Shown here: piece by piece, positions 33,950 to 41,958 of the stretch
How positions within the stretch are numbered: the first letter of the stretch is position 1
Layout: each line of letters begins with the position of its first letter
Assembly: GCF_016839145.1 (NCBI RefSeq)
Contig: NZ_CP069305.1
Coordinates: forward strand, 1 to 64,000
Origin: Shinella sp. PSBB067
Lineage (GTDB): Bacteria > Pseudomonadota > Alphaproteobacteria > Rhizobiales > Rhizobiaceae
Length of the DNA: 64,000 nt
Reading direction: 5' to 3'
Notes under the pieces: model-generated
Told to the model about the DNA's origin: nothing
Database searches by the model: none
Seen by the model: the letters and a program-made list of their open reading frames with translations, nothing else
Position numbers and translations under genes: made by a program

Positions 33950-33969
33950 TGACCTCTCCCTTTTGCCGC

Positions 33970-34350
33970 TCAGGAAATATCAGGAATCCGCTCGGCGATC
34001 TTTTCGAGATAGTCGTCGATCGCCTCCTCGATGTAGGAGTTGAACTTCCGCCGCTCGATCGCGGCAAGGATCTTCAGCTTCTTGTGGACCTCGGCGCGGA
34101 TGTGGATGCCGGTCGTGACTTTTTCGGTGTCGCGGAAGCGTTTGCCGGCGACGGGGTCGAGGCTTTCGCCCTTGGCCATCATCTCGCGGAGCTGACCGCG
34201 CGCCAACGGCGGCTTCGCTGATGGTGCCGGCGCCTGGTCTTCGTCAGCGGGTTTTGAAGCAGGCCCTGCCTTCTCGCGAACCGCGGGGCGGTCGCGGCCT
34301 GTCGAGATCAATCCGAGGACGAGGTTCTTGCTGTCTGCGCCGTCGCTCAT
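33970..34350 (-). CDS. VirC2-like ribbon-helix-helix protein
   Basis: 126 residues. The N-terminal half is disordered and Pro/Ala-rich (PASKPADEDQAPAPSAKPP). The C-terminal part, GIHIRAEVHKKLKILAAIER and NSYIEEAIDDYLEK, is a ribbon-helix-helix. It overlaps the stop of the upstream ParA-like gene as ATGA. A ParA-like gene followed by an RHH gene next to mobC and relaxase is the virC1-virC2 arrangement, where the proteins bind near the transfer origin and increase relaxosome activity. Confidence 0.75.
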   Translation of the reverse strand: MSDGADSKNLVLGLISTGRDRPAVREKAGPASKPADEDQAPAPSAKPPLARGQLREMMAKGESLDPVAGKRFRDTEKVTTGIHIRAEVHKKLKILAAIERRKFNSYIEEAIDDYLEKIAERIPDIS

Positions 34351-35030
34351 TGCTTCGCCTCGCTGGCCTTCGACCGGTAGAGGGCAAGCAGCTCGCCAAG
34401 CAGCGTTTCCATTTCCGCGATCGCCTTCGGATCAGGCTTCGCTGATGTCTGGAGCGTGCCGGCGGCGCCAATCGATTGATAGGACGCGCGGCGGGCAATC
34501 GGCTGGGAGGCGAGCGCGACACCGCTCTCGCGCAAAATTTCTCGGAGCGGCTCATGCGCCTTGGCGCGGCCGGTCACCAGATCATGCTGGTTGATGACGA
34601 TCATCGTCGGCAGCTTGCGCTTCTGATCCTCTTCGACCACGGGGATATGGTTGAGCGCGAGCTGCATGCCGGCAACGACGTCGTCCTGGGTCGTCTGCAG
34701 CGGGATCAGGACGATGTCGGCACAATAGAGGCCGGCGAACAGGTTTTCGTTGGTCGTGCCCTCGACATCGACGAAGACAATTTTGCCCTCCTGCTGATGT
34801 TGGAGAGCGAGCTTGTAGATCTGGTTGGGGTCGAGGCAGCTTTCGGCCTCCAGCCGGTCGGGCCAGACGTCCATCTGTTTCGACATCGTGACCCAGCGCA
34901 TCGTGTTGGCGCGGCTGTCGGCATCGATCAGGAAGACGTCGTTACCGGCATGGGCGGCCGTGCCGGAGAGCGCGCGGACGAGGGTGGTCTTGCCGGTTCC
35001 GCCCTTCGGGTTGGCGATGGTGACGATCAT
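34347..35030 (-). CDS. VirC1-like ParA-family ATPase
   Basis: 227 residues. The deviant Walker A is PKGGTGKTTLVRAL (8-21), Walker A' is FLIDADSRAN and Walker B is IVFVDVEGT. It lacks the HTH of RepA, so it is a small ParA (VirC1/MinD type), not the partition ATPase. It is transcribed away from mobC across the probable oriT. Site 3 of the shared TAAA-CTATAG-TTA motif lies 23-36 bases before the ATG and AAGGAG is at the ribosome-binding position. Confidence 0.85.
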   Translation of the reverse strand: MIVTIANPKGGTGKTTLVRALSGTAAHAGNDVFLIDADSRANTMRWVTMSKQMDVWPDRLEAESCLDPNQIYKLALQHQQEGKIVFVDVEGTTNENLFAGLYCADIVLIPLQTTQDDVVAGMQLALNHIPVVEEDQKRKLPTMIVINQHDLVTGRAKAHEPLREILRESGVALASQPIARRASYQSIGAAGTLQTSAKPDPKAIAEMETLLGELLALYRSKASEAKQ

Positions 35031-35052
35031 GATGGCTCCTTCATTCTGCGAA

Positions 35053-35066
35053 TAAACTATAGTTAT
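35053..35066. promoter_or_regulatory. Shared operator-like motif, site 3
   Basis: TAAA-CTATAG-TTAT, containing the perfect palindrome AACTATAGTT, just upstream of the virC1-like gene. Confidence 0.55.
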
Positions 35067-35122
35067 TTCCTCATCTCTCTTTCCGCAATGCGTTCGTTGC
35101 CCATTGTTCGTTCACCGTTGAT

Positions 35123-35292
35123 GATTGACGATTGACGATTGACCGCCGACAACAGGTAATGACCAACGGGCAATTGCCAGTTGCCCGTTGACAATGAGCA
35201 ACCGCAGCGGGGTTAACTGTCAGTGGTTAATGGGTAATTGGCAATTGCCAGTGATATCGCTGGCAATGATCGCGCGAACAATGGACAATTGT
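35123..35292. other. Probable origin of transfer (oriT) region
   Basis: Between divergent virC1-like and mobC genes. Three tandem GATTGAC repeats lie at 35123-35143. Inverted repeats follow: AACGGGCAA/TTGCCCGTT (35165-35189), TGGCAATTGCCA (35239-35250), TTGCCAG-N8-CTGGCAA (35245-35266) and ACAATTGT (35285-35292). Such iterons and stems next to MobC and relaxase genes are typical of oriT; the nic site was not identified. No gene is seen from 35031 to 35519. Confidence 0.6.
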
Positions 35293-35376
35293 TAACGGGA
35301 CCGAGTGGCGCTGGAGATGAGTTATTGCTGTGGGAGCTTGGGCGAGGGTACCTGTTTTGCAATGATGAGTTTTGGA

Positions 35377-35390
35377 TAAAATATAGTTTA
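35377..35390. promoter_or_regulatory. Shared operator-like motif, site 4
   Basis: TAAA-ATATAG-TTTA, 130 bases before the mobC start, in the mobC-relaxase promoter region. Confidence 0.55.
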
Positions 35391-35519
35391 GTTTTAGGTG
35401 GCAGGATAGGCAAGTTTGTGGTACAAACTCGACGTCGCCCCGCCCCCTAGCAGGGCTCAGGTTCGCGCCGGTGGCGCTCTGGGGTCGCCTCCGGCAACCC
35501 GGCAAGCGGAAGGAAAGCG

Positions 35520-35888
35520 ATGCGCAGTGAAGTGGTCAGGGTCCGTCTAAGGCCGGAGGAGCGGCAAGCTCTGGCGGATCTTTGCGGCGACGATCGCACC
35601 GCCAGCGACGTGATCCGGCTGCTGTTTCGCGACCAGGCCGGTCTGCCGCTCCCGGTCGGGCCGGCCGAAGCTCTGGCCTTGCGCGGCACCAATGAGGAAC
35701 TTCGGCGCATCGGCATCAATCTCAATCAGGCCGTCCGCGCCATGAATGAAGGGCGCGTCGGCTACGAACCGCATCTCGACGCTGCGCTGCGCCGCCTTCT
35801 CGAAGGTGTCTTCCGGCTGCGGGCGGACGTCGATCTGATGCTGCGGATCAGCCGGCAGGAGCGCAGGAGGGGCAGCCATGGCCTATGA
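35520..35888 (+). CDS. MobC-like relaxosome accessory protein
   Basis: 122 residues. The N-terminus (VVRVRLRPEERQALADLC and SDVIRLLFRDQ) is a ribbon-helix-helix; the second half has NEELRRIGINLNQAVRAMNEG, the conserved NL-NQ-R motif of MobC (PF05713-type). It would bind oriT and assist the relaxase. The stop overlaps the relaxase start by 11 bases. Confidence 0.88.
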   Translation: MRSEVVRVRLRPEERQALADLCGDDRTASDVIRLLFRDQAGLPLPVGPAEALALRGTNEELRRIGINLNQAVRAMNEGRVGYEPHLDAALRRLLEGVFRLRADVDLMLRISRQERRRGSHGL

Positions 35889-38448
35889 CTGGTCCAGCCT
35901 GCTCGGGGATATCGAGAGCTTTACCGTGCGGCGGGGAAAATCCCTTCTCGACGAGGAAGACGAGCGGCGCCGCCGAGCAGGGGCTATGCGGATTGCCATT
36001 GCGGCTGAGCCGTCGCAGCAGCGGTCCATGCCTTCCGGTATCGTCAGGAAGAGCCGAATGACGGCTGTCTCCGCCCATGAGACGACCATCAACACCATCC
36101 TGCAGCCGGCGCAGGCCGCGCCGCGCGAAATCATCGCCTTGGTCGGGACGCTTGGTGCGGGCGCGAAGCCGGAGATGGATGACGAGCTCCGAAGGTCGGG
36201 TGGCGGGGGAGGGGGAACGACCAAAGGGGCTGGTATCACCCCATCGCATGCTGATCGGCCGTCCGCCGCGAAACTGGCCTCGGCCGAGAGCACAACCCGG
36301 GCGGCGATCGCAGCCGGCGCGCAGCCCGTGGTGATCAAGGTGACGTCGACGGTATCAAGCAGGGCGTCGGCCGCCGGCCTGATGACCTATCTGGGAACCC
36401 GCGAAATCGAAAAGGAAAACGGTGAGAAGGGCAAGGCGGAAATCCCGATCTTCGACCAGGACGGAGTCGTAATTGCCAGCCGCGAGGAACGAGCCGCAGC
36501 CCTTCAGGGCTGGCTATCGGAGTTTCGCGAACCCTATGCCCTGGACGCCGTCGCCACTCTGTCGATCAAATTGGCGGGTGCGGTCAGTGACGAGGAACTG
36601 CACGATGCGTTGAATGCGGCCTTCGGCGCCAAGCCCTTCCTCTATTCTCGCCATCAGGACGGAAGGGTCTCCGTCTATGCCGTGACAAGCTTGCCTGCGA
36701 AGAAAATCGCAGGCGCGCTCAGGGCGCGCGAAAACAATGAAGGGCCGGCGCGCACGCTCGATAAAGCCGAGGCGGAAATCGCAGGCAGGATGTCGGACGC
36801 CGGTGTCCTGGCCGAGGTGCGGATTGTCGGCGCCGCGGTTTCCGATAAATCGGGCCGGTATTTTCTGGAGAAGTTTCTCCGAACTGAGAAGTACGTCGTC
36901 ACCAGCGCCGGCGAGGCCGTCAAGCGTGGCGCAGCGGTAAAGGATGTCGCCGATGGGATCTGGCGCGGATGGTCGGCCGATATCCGCACGGTCGAACCGC
37001 GCAACGCCTTCCATGTGATCTTCTCCGCCCGAGCCGGCACGGGTGCGGAAGCGATGAAGCGCGCCGTTCGTGATTTCCTCAGCGAAGAGGTTGCAGGCCA
37101 TCGCTGGATCACCGCCCACCACCCCGATACCGGGCATGTGCATGTCCACACGATGATCTCGGCGCGAGACGATGTCGGCAAGGCATTGCGGCTCACCAAG
37201 CCGGAGCTCTACGCATGGCGGGAGCGGTTCGCGGCGAAGGCGCGCGAGCACGGCATCGCCATGGTCGCCACACGCCGCGCCGATGTTGCGGCGACGCGGC
37301 CTTATAGCCAGGCACAGGCCGGTGCCTATGAGCGCGGCCGCGCCGATCCACGTTATCTGAAGTCCGCTGCGGTCAATCAGCGTGTCGAGCGCAAGCGGGC
37401 AGGCGCTGCCGATCGTGCGACGCTCGCCAACGGCAACCTTGCGCTCGCCCCGAAATGGCAGGCGACGGCCATCGCGCTGAAGCAGGCCGGGGCGAAGCCA
37501 TCGGTCATCGCGGCAGCCGACAGGTTCGCGGCCGCGGCGACCACTCATGCACCGCAAGCTGCTTCGCGTGCCAGCGGCTTCGTTTTGCTCCGGCTGGAAG
37601 TCGAACGGGCCATGCAACGCGAGACGGTGGCTGTTCTTGTCGAGGGGGCTTTCGGCGTCGACGCCAAGTTGATCTTCATCGCGGGGAAATCCGTCCAGGT
37701 GCTGGCGCCAACGACTGCGAGCGTCAGCAAGATCGAGCGCGAGTTGGCCAAGCAGAACGACGAGTTTGGTCCCGGCTCCGAGACACGGTCCGTTGCCAGA
37801 GATTTTCAGACGCGGTTGCTGGCGCATGGATTGCGCGCCGCCGTCGTCGTTGAGGCGGCCGGCTCCGTGAAGCACAGTGCGCCGTCGCCTTGGCTGCAGC
37901 GGAAATTCGATACCTTTGCCGAGCGGTCCGCTGCGCCGCCGGACGAGCCACTGTCGGAATTCAGAACCCTGATCGCATCCATTCAACAGCAAAAGGAAAA
38001 TGCCATGCCCCTATCGCTCGAACAGTTCGACGAGCGCGTTGCGCGCGCCAACAAGTCGATGGATCGCCTCGAAGGCATGGTCGACAGTGGCGCCGAGCGC
38101 CAGGCGGTTGAGGAAATGCGCAAGGAAATCGCCGCTCTTTTCGAAGAGCAGCGCCGGGACATCCAAATGCAGCAGATGCCGTCGACCATGCAGGCCGGCG
38201 GGGGAGGGGGCACGCCGACGGCGGCTCGCGTCGATGACAGCCAGACCCTCGATCGTCCGACGCCCACGAATGTCGATCCTGCCATTGCCGCTCAGCAGCA
38301 GGCGATCGCCGTCGGACGTGCCGCCCGAGCCGCGCGCGAGCAGGCCGGCGCTGCCAAAAACGCGCAGGACGAACAGCGCCAGCAGATCCTACGGCAAGCC
38401 GAACAGGAGCGCCAGCGCGGCAATGACCGGGATGGCGCTGAGCGATAG
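35878..38448 (+). CDS. Relaxase/mobilization nuclease (VirD2/MobP-like)
   Basis: 856 residues. After an N-terminal extension, the relaxase domain lies at about residues 145-440. The three-His metal motif is HHPDTGHVHVHTMI near residue 419. The expected Tyr near the start of the domain may be in LMTYLGTREI. A long C-terminal region follows, Ala/Gln/Arg-rich with coiled-coil stretches (AARAAREQAGAAKNAQDEQR). It would nick oriT and pilot the strand. The ATG at 35878 overlaps the mobC end. No coupling protein or T4SS gene is in the window. Confidence 0.88.
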   Translation: MAYDWSSLLGDIESFTVRRGKSLLDEEDERRRRAGAMRIAIAAEPSQQRSMPSGIVRKSRMTAVSAHETTINTILQPAQAAPREIIALVGTLGAGAKPEMDDELRRSGGGGGGTTKGAGITPSHADRPSAAKLASAESTTRAAIAAGAQPVVIKVTSTVSSRASAAGLMTYLGTREIEKENGEKGKAEIPIFDQDGVVIASREERAAALQGWLSEFREPYALDAVATLSIKLAGAVSDEELHDALNAAFGAKPFLYSRHQDGRVSVYAVTSLPAKKIAGALRARENNEGPARTLDKAEAEIAGRMSDAGVLAEVRIVGAAVSDKSGRYFLEKFLRTEKYVVTSAGEAVKRGAAVKDVADGIWRGWSADIRTVEPRNAFHVIFSARAGTGAEAMKRAVRDFLSEEVAGHRWITAHHPDTGHVHVHTMISARDDVGKALRLTKPELYAWRERFAAKAREHGIAMVATRRADVAATRPYSQAQAGAYERGRADPRYLKSAAVNQRVERKRAGAADRATLANGNLALAPKWQATAIALKQAGAKPSVIAAADRFAAAATTHAPQAASRASGFVLLRLEVERAMQRETVAVLVEGAFGVDAKLIFIAGKSVQVLAPTTASVSKIERELAKQNDEFGPGSETRSVARDFQTRLLAHGLRAAVVVEAAGSVKHSAPSPWLQRKFDTFAERSAAPPDEPLSEFRTLIASIQQQKENAMPLSLEQFDERVARANKSMDRLEGMVDSGAERQAVEEMRKEIAALFEEQRRDIQMQQMPSTMQAGGGGGTPTAARVDDSQTLDRPTPTNVDPAIAAQQQAIAVGRAARAAREQAGAAKNAQDEQRQQILRQAEQERQRGNDRDGAER

Positions 38449-38456
38449 ACCCCGCT

Positions 38457-38675
38457 TTACTCCTGCGTCAGGCCGTCGAAAACCTCCAGCAGGGCGTCGA
38501 CGATGGCCTGGCCAAGAACATTGGCCGCGGCAGCGATCTGCTCGTCACCTTGGTCGCGCGCCGCAAGACAGAGGTTGCCGCCTTCCTCCGCAACGATCGC
38601 CTTTGCCCGCTCGATTGCCCACAAGGCATAGTCGCTGCGGTTCGAAATCGCCGTCGTTTCGGTCGGTTCGTCCAT
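38457..38675 (-). CDS. Hypothetical small protein (72 aa)
   Basis: Not recognised. The ATG at 38675 gives MDEPTETTAISNRSDYALW, an acidic 72-residue protein ending VDALLEVFDGLTQE; a longer frame from 38741 is less likely. It is convergent with the relaxase, 8 bases from its stop. Composition suggests a helical protein. Confidence 0.5.
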   Translation of the reverse strand: MDEPTETTAISNRSDYALWAIERAKAIVAEEGGNLCLAARDQGDEQIAAAANVLGQAIVDALLEVFDGLTQE

Positions 38676-38841
38676 GACGTTCACTTTCGCTCTTGGCGGC
38701 ACAACTCGTCGTCTGTTTTCCTGATGCTGAAACCCAGCCATATCGCTCGACGGGTATTGAGGGAACCATCTTCGGCTGTTTTAGCAGCTAGAAATCATTC
38801 GGCATTTCCGCTCGGAACGTTTGCACCGCGCCGTATGATCG

Positions 38842-39044
38842 CCTAAACTCACGGGTGAAGCAGTGACGCGCTGCTTTAGGGCGTGGAAACCCTTGTACAC
38901 GGGTACGAGTGCCGACCTGTAACGGCACTATCTCCTTGACCTTATGGTCGGGGAGCCTGCGGCGTATGCAACAGGTTCTCCGAACTAAAGGCCGTGGGGA
39001 TCGTGTGTACACGGTTTTCCAACTCCCCGATCACCAGGGGTCAA
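38842..39044 (+). ncRNA. Candidate structured RNA: array of predicted hairpins
   Basis: Non-coding stretch with successive complementary segments. CCTAAA (38842-38847) pairs with TTTAGG (38875-38880) around GCAG/CTGC. CTTGTAC-ACGG-GTACGAG is at 38892-38909. AGTGCCG-N8-CGGCACT is at 38908-38929. The outer TTGACC (38936-38941) pairs with GGTCAA (39039-39044) and encloses a 10-base stem GGTCGGGGAG (38946-38955) with CTCCCCGATC (39023-39032), which holds two smaller hairpins (CCTG/CAGG and CCGTG/CACGG). It ends 47 bases before the next gene's GTG. No known RNA family was recognised. It may be a leader or separate small RNA. Confidence 0.45.
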
Positions 39045-39091
39045 AGAGCAGAAGCGGGGGCGTACCGCGAGTTGCTCTTGGAGGAAACCGA

Positions 39092-39415
39092 GTGTCAGCA
39101 TCACCCTCCTTCACGTTCTTCACCTATTCGCTCGTTTTCCCGCGCGAGGAACCGCGCTGGCGAGATGACGGTTGTCGAGACACGTTTTTTGCCACCATGG
39201 AAAATGTCCGCAAGGCCGTCGCAGCAGTGCGTGACGAAGTTTCTCACGAAAGAGATCAGGACGTGCCGTCGATGCATATTGAGCGCATCGAAACAGTCCC
39301 GCTAACGATGGACGCTGTCCTTGCGCTCCTGAACGAAGGTGTCGGAGCGATCGTCAAGCGCTACGACGTGATTGAAACAGTTGAGGGGGCGGGCGCACAT
39401 GGCGAAAACACCTGA
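39092..39415 (+). CDS. Small plasmid protein, intact paralogue of the gene at 19240-19548
   Basis: 107 residues from the GTG at 39092, which has GGAGG eight bases upstream; the frame is open to 38909 but that part is the hairpin array. IERIETVPLT and LALLNEGVGAIVKRYDVIETVE match the two halves of the interrupted gene at 19240. The N-terminal part is acidic/basic with no membrane segment. It overlaps the XRE gene by 17 bases, so the two are probably one operon. Function is unknown. Confidence 0.6.
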   Translation: MSASPSFTFFTYSLVFPREEPRWRDDGCRDTFFATMENVRKAVAAVRDEVSHERDQDVPSMHIERIETVPLTMDAVLALLNEGVGAIVKRYDVIETVEGAGAHGENT

Positions 39416-39812
39416 TCCCATCGACGTCGAAGTGGGCGCAAAAATCAAGGCGAGACGTCGCCTTCTCGGCATGAGCCAGGATGGACTGGCAAACATTCTT
39501 GGCGTGACGTTTCAACAGGTTCAGAAGTACGAGAAAGGGACCAACCGCATCAGTTCAAGCCGATTGGCGGTCGTTGCGAACGCGTTCGGGGTGCCGCCGT
39601 CTTATTTCTTTCCAACGGAACCGGGGCGCATCGAGGTCATGATCCCATCAACTGGCTCGGAATTGGTGAGCTTTCTCGAAACCAACGAGGGACGGGATCT
39701 TAATGTCGCGTTCGCGCGGATCAGTTCGCCAAAAATGCGCAGGAAGATCGTTGGGCTCATCACGGCGCTCGCGGCGACATTTCATATCGGTGGAAGCGAT
39801 CCCGGCACGTAG
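39399..39812 (+). CDS. XRE-family transcriptional regulator
   Basis: 137 residues. The HTH reads VGAKIKARRRLLGMSQDGLA then VTFQQVQKYEKGTNRISSSRL, a very typical rhizobial XRE domain (with NRISSS after the recognition helix), followed by AFGVPPSYFF. The C-terminal half is helical (MRRKIVGLITALAATF). The ATG at 39399 gives the family N-terminus; the frame from 39372 is less likely. It overlaps the preceding small gene. The target is unknown. Confidence 0.9.
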   Translation: MAKTPDPIDVEVGAKIKARRRLLGMSQDGLANILGVTFQQVQKYEKGTNRISSSRLAVVANAFGVPPSYFFPTEPGRIEVMIPSTGSELVSFLETNEGRDLNVAFARISSPKMRRKIVGLITALAATFHIGGSDPGT

Positions 39813-39847
39813 ATCGCGCAAGCTGCTGGCTGGGGGCAATGGCCTTA

Positions 39848-40685
39848 GGCTCCAGACTCAATTGAGCCACCATGTGACGATTGCTGCGATGTGGCATGTG
39901 GCTGCGGGGTTCAGCATGAGCTTGTCGTATCGTGTGGCGATCAGCCGCCAGTCCTTGAGGCGGCAAAAGGCGCGTTGGATGATGTTGCGGCGGCGATATG
40001 CGGCCGGGTCGAAAGGCTTGATCCGCTTACGGGTCGGATTGTTGGGAATGACTGGTTCAGTGCGGCGTGCTTTGAGAAATTCGCGTAGAGCGTCGCTATC
40101 GTAAGCGGTGTCCGCAGCGAAAAAGCTGCTTGGCGGCAGTGGCTCAAGCAGCGGGATGGCGATGGGAGCGTCACCGCGTTGTCTAGGCGTTATCCTCAGT
40201 GCGATCGGACGGCCGCAACTATCGAAAACAGCATGGATTTTTGTCGATCTGCCGCTTCTTGAGCGACCGATTGCCTGAGCATCCCCCCTTTTCCGCCAGC
40301 AGCCGAACGGTGAGCCTTGGCGGTTGTGCTGTCGATCAGATGAATGTCTCGGTCGGTCTTTTGCACCAAGGCCTCAAACAGCCGTCGCCATATTCCTTTG
40401 GCAGACCAGCGGTGGAAGCGATTGTAGACGGTTGTCGAAGGGCCGTAGCAGGCTGGGCAGTCCTGCCATCGGTAGCCGGATCGCAGAACATGAATGATTC
40501 CACTAATGACCCGGCGATCGTCAGTTCGATGAGCGCCGGGCTGGTTGGTTGGAAGCAAAGGGGCAATAACCGCCCACTGCTGGTCATTAAGCCAAAACTC
40601 TCCCGCCATGATCCAAAACTCCCGCCAGGAAGAGAGTGAATCATGAAGAGGTATTTTGATCAACCGCTTGATTGAGTTTCGACCC
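39848..40685 (-). mobile_element. IS5-family insertion sequence (IS427 group), 838 bp
   Basis: Bounded by imperfect terminal inverted repeats (GGCTCCAGACTCAAT on the left against GGGTCGAAACTCAAT on the right, 12 of 15 matching) and flanked by a TA dinucleotide on both sides, the target duplication of this group. It carries a two-frame transposase read on the minus strand. It has inserted into the 3' end of a decayed integrase gene. Confidence 0.85.
39852..40609 (-). CDS. IS5-family transposase, OrfA/OrfB with -1 frameshift
   Basis: OrfA starts MAGEFWLNDQQWAVIAPLLP at 40609 and holds HRTDDRRVISGIIHVLRSGYRWQDCP (in parts) with DSTTAKAHRSA, the first catalytic Asp. Its frame alone ends at 40196. 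At the run AAAAGGGGGG (about 40288) a -1 shift gives AIGRSRSGRSTKIHAVFDSCG and continues with FFAADTAYDSDALREFL (second Asp) and RRNIIQRAFCRLKDWR (Y/R-(3)-E-like region) to the left end. This is the normal fused reading of the IS427 group and need not be a mutation. The exact shift site and 3' end are approximate. Confidence 0.8.
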
Positions 40686-40935
40686 TAGTGCGGCTTCGGA
40701 AAAGCATCCGTGGGACTGTGTGGGCGGTTCTTGGGTTTTGGGCCTGTGGAGGTGCCTCCACAATCCTGCGGCTTTTGGGAGGTTACCGCGAAACCGACCG
40801 TGGCCGCGCTGGTAGCGCCGCGTCATTTCGGCCGAGGCGTGGCCAAGTTGCTTCTGCACATGGCGCTCATCGACTTCCGCAGAGGAGGCGAGTCGATGGA
40901 ACGACCCAATCGCCGTCGGAGCAGCGTAGTTCGGC
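40686..40935 (-). pseudogene. C-terminal remnant of a tyrosine recombinase/integrase
   Basis: The minus frame reads APTAIGSFHRLASSAEVDER then HVQKQLGHASAEMTRRYQR, which has the QxxLGHxxxxxTxxY motif with the nucleophilic Tyr. Only about 80 residues remain; the catalytic Arg-His-Arg part upstream is missing, and the C-terminal end is interrupted by the IS at 40685. It marks an old integration or recombination site. Confidence 0.75.
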
Positions 40936-40938
40936 CTA

Positions 40939-41112
40939 ATGATCCGCTCGGTATTCTGCCAGAATATCGACGATCCGCTATGGTTGGCATACCTCGACCA
41001 CTTTGTCGACGAAGTGGAAGAGATCTATAATGCTGCTGATGACACCATCAACGCAGTTGGCGAGGTCCAACATGAGCCTCTCGACTTATCTATAAAATTG
41101 TTGAGTTTCTAG
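40939..41112 (+). CDS. Possible small protein or gene remnant (57 aa)
   Basis: Not recognised. ATG at 40939, 57 residues including DDPLWLAYLDHFVDEVEEIY and DTINAVGEVQHEPLDLS. The acidic amphipathic pattern looks coding, but no ribosome-binding site is obvious. It may be the end of a larger lost gene. Confidence 0.3.
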   Translation: MIRSVFCQNIDDPLWLAYLDHFVDEVEEIYNAADDTINAVGEVQHEPLDLSIKLLSF

Positions 41113-41399
41113 GGTTGCGCTTTCCCGGAAGCCACCCTGGATTTGCCTCATCGCACATTTCCTAGTTCGCTTCATGTCGGTTCGAGCAGCATCCCAGCGA
41201 ATGCAGCGGTAGTTTTGGCATATGCCTGCACAACGTTCTACGGTCGGAGCGGATCGCAAACAGCTTTGGGATGTATATGGTCGAGTGCGCTATCTGTGAC
41301 CTGAAACATCTCGCCCAACCTGAAAAGAAAGCAACGCGGCGGTTCCCTATCAAGTCTATCGTAACGGGTGGTGGCTTGCAGTGCTCCGCATAGACGCGC

Positions 41400-41860
41400 G
41401 CCAACCAGGCGCTGACCATAAGCTGGATCTGGTGGAAAAGCATTTGCGGCAGTACGATGGCGCCGATCAACTGGCCGGCGAAGATGACACTCGCCATGGG
41501 AACCCCGCTGCCAAGGCTCTTCTTTGAACCTCAGAAGACGGCGGTGATGCGGTCTTTCCGGTCGGACCCGAGCAATTTGCCTCCGGAAGTCGAGGTGAAT
41601 GCGATGAACGACTGCACCGTGCACGGCAGCACGCAGAGGAAGAGCAGCCGAGATAGATCGGGTGGATGGTCAATCAGGGCGAGAACAGGTCGAGCTCAAG
41701 GCCAATCAGGAGTGCGATCGCGAGGTTGGTGGCGATGCCGAACCAATCCACCGCATCGCCGGAAATCGGCAGCAGCGAGGCGAGCAGCATGGTGAATGGA
41801 TCGGGCACGAGGCGTTTCGCGTGAGGCCGCGTCCTCTGGTTTGTCTTCGACGTCCGATCC
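41400..41860 (-). pseudogene. Decayed SLC10A7-type bile acid:sodium symporter
   Basis: Minus-strand pieces in different frames. LVPDPFTMLLASLLPISGDA and FGIATNLAIALLIG (about 41860-41690) resemble the N-terminus. AFTSTSGGKLLG, GSKKSLGSGVPMASVIFAGQ and IGAIVLPQMLFHQIQLMVSA (about 41620-41400) resemble the C-terminal half of the family. The middle is deleted and frames are shifted. Bases 41113-41399 show no gene. Confidence 0.6.
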
Positions 41861-41958
41861 TGTCGGAAACCGTGGCTATGACCTCGCGCAGCCCAGTACG
41901 CGAGATCTTGATTTGTGATTTTCCAGGGCCTCTTGTCGACTCGGCTGGTCCGGTCGCG

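Noticed and set aside
38842..39044. Group II intron
   Set aside because: No reverse transcriptase frame and no recognisable intron boundary or domain V was seen, so only a structured RNA of unknown type is claimed.
40196..40663. Transposase gene broken by mutation
   Set aside because: The two-frame arrangement with a slippery A/G run is normal for this IS5 subgroup, so the frameshift may be programmed.
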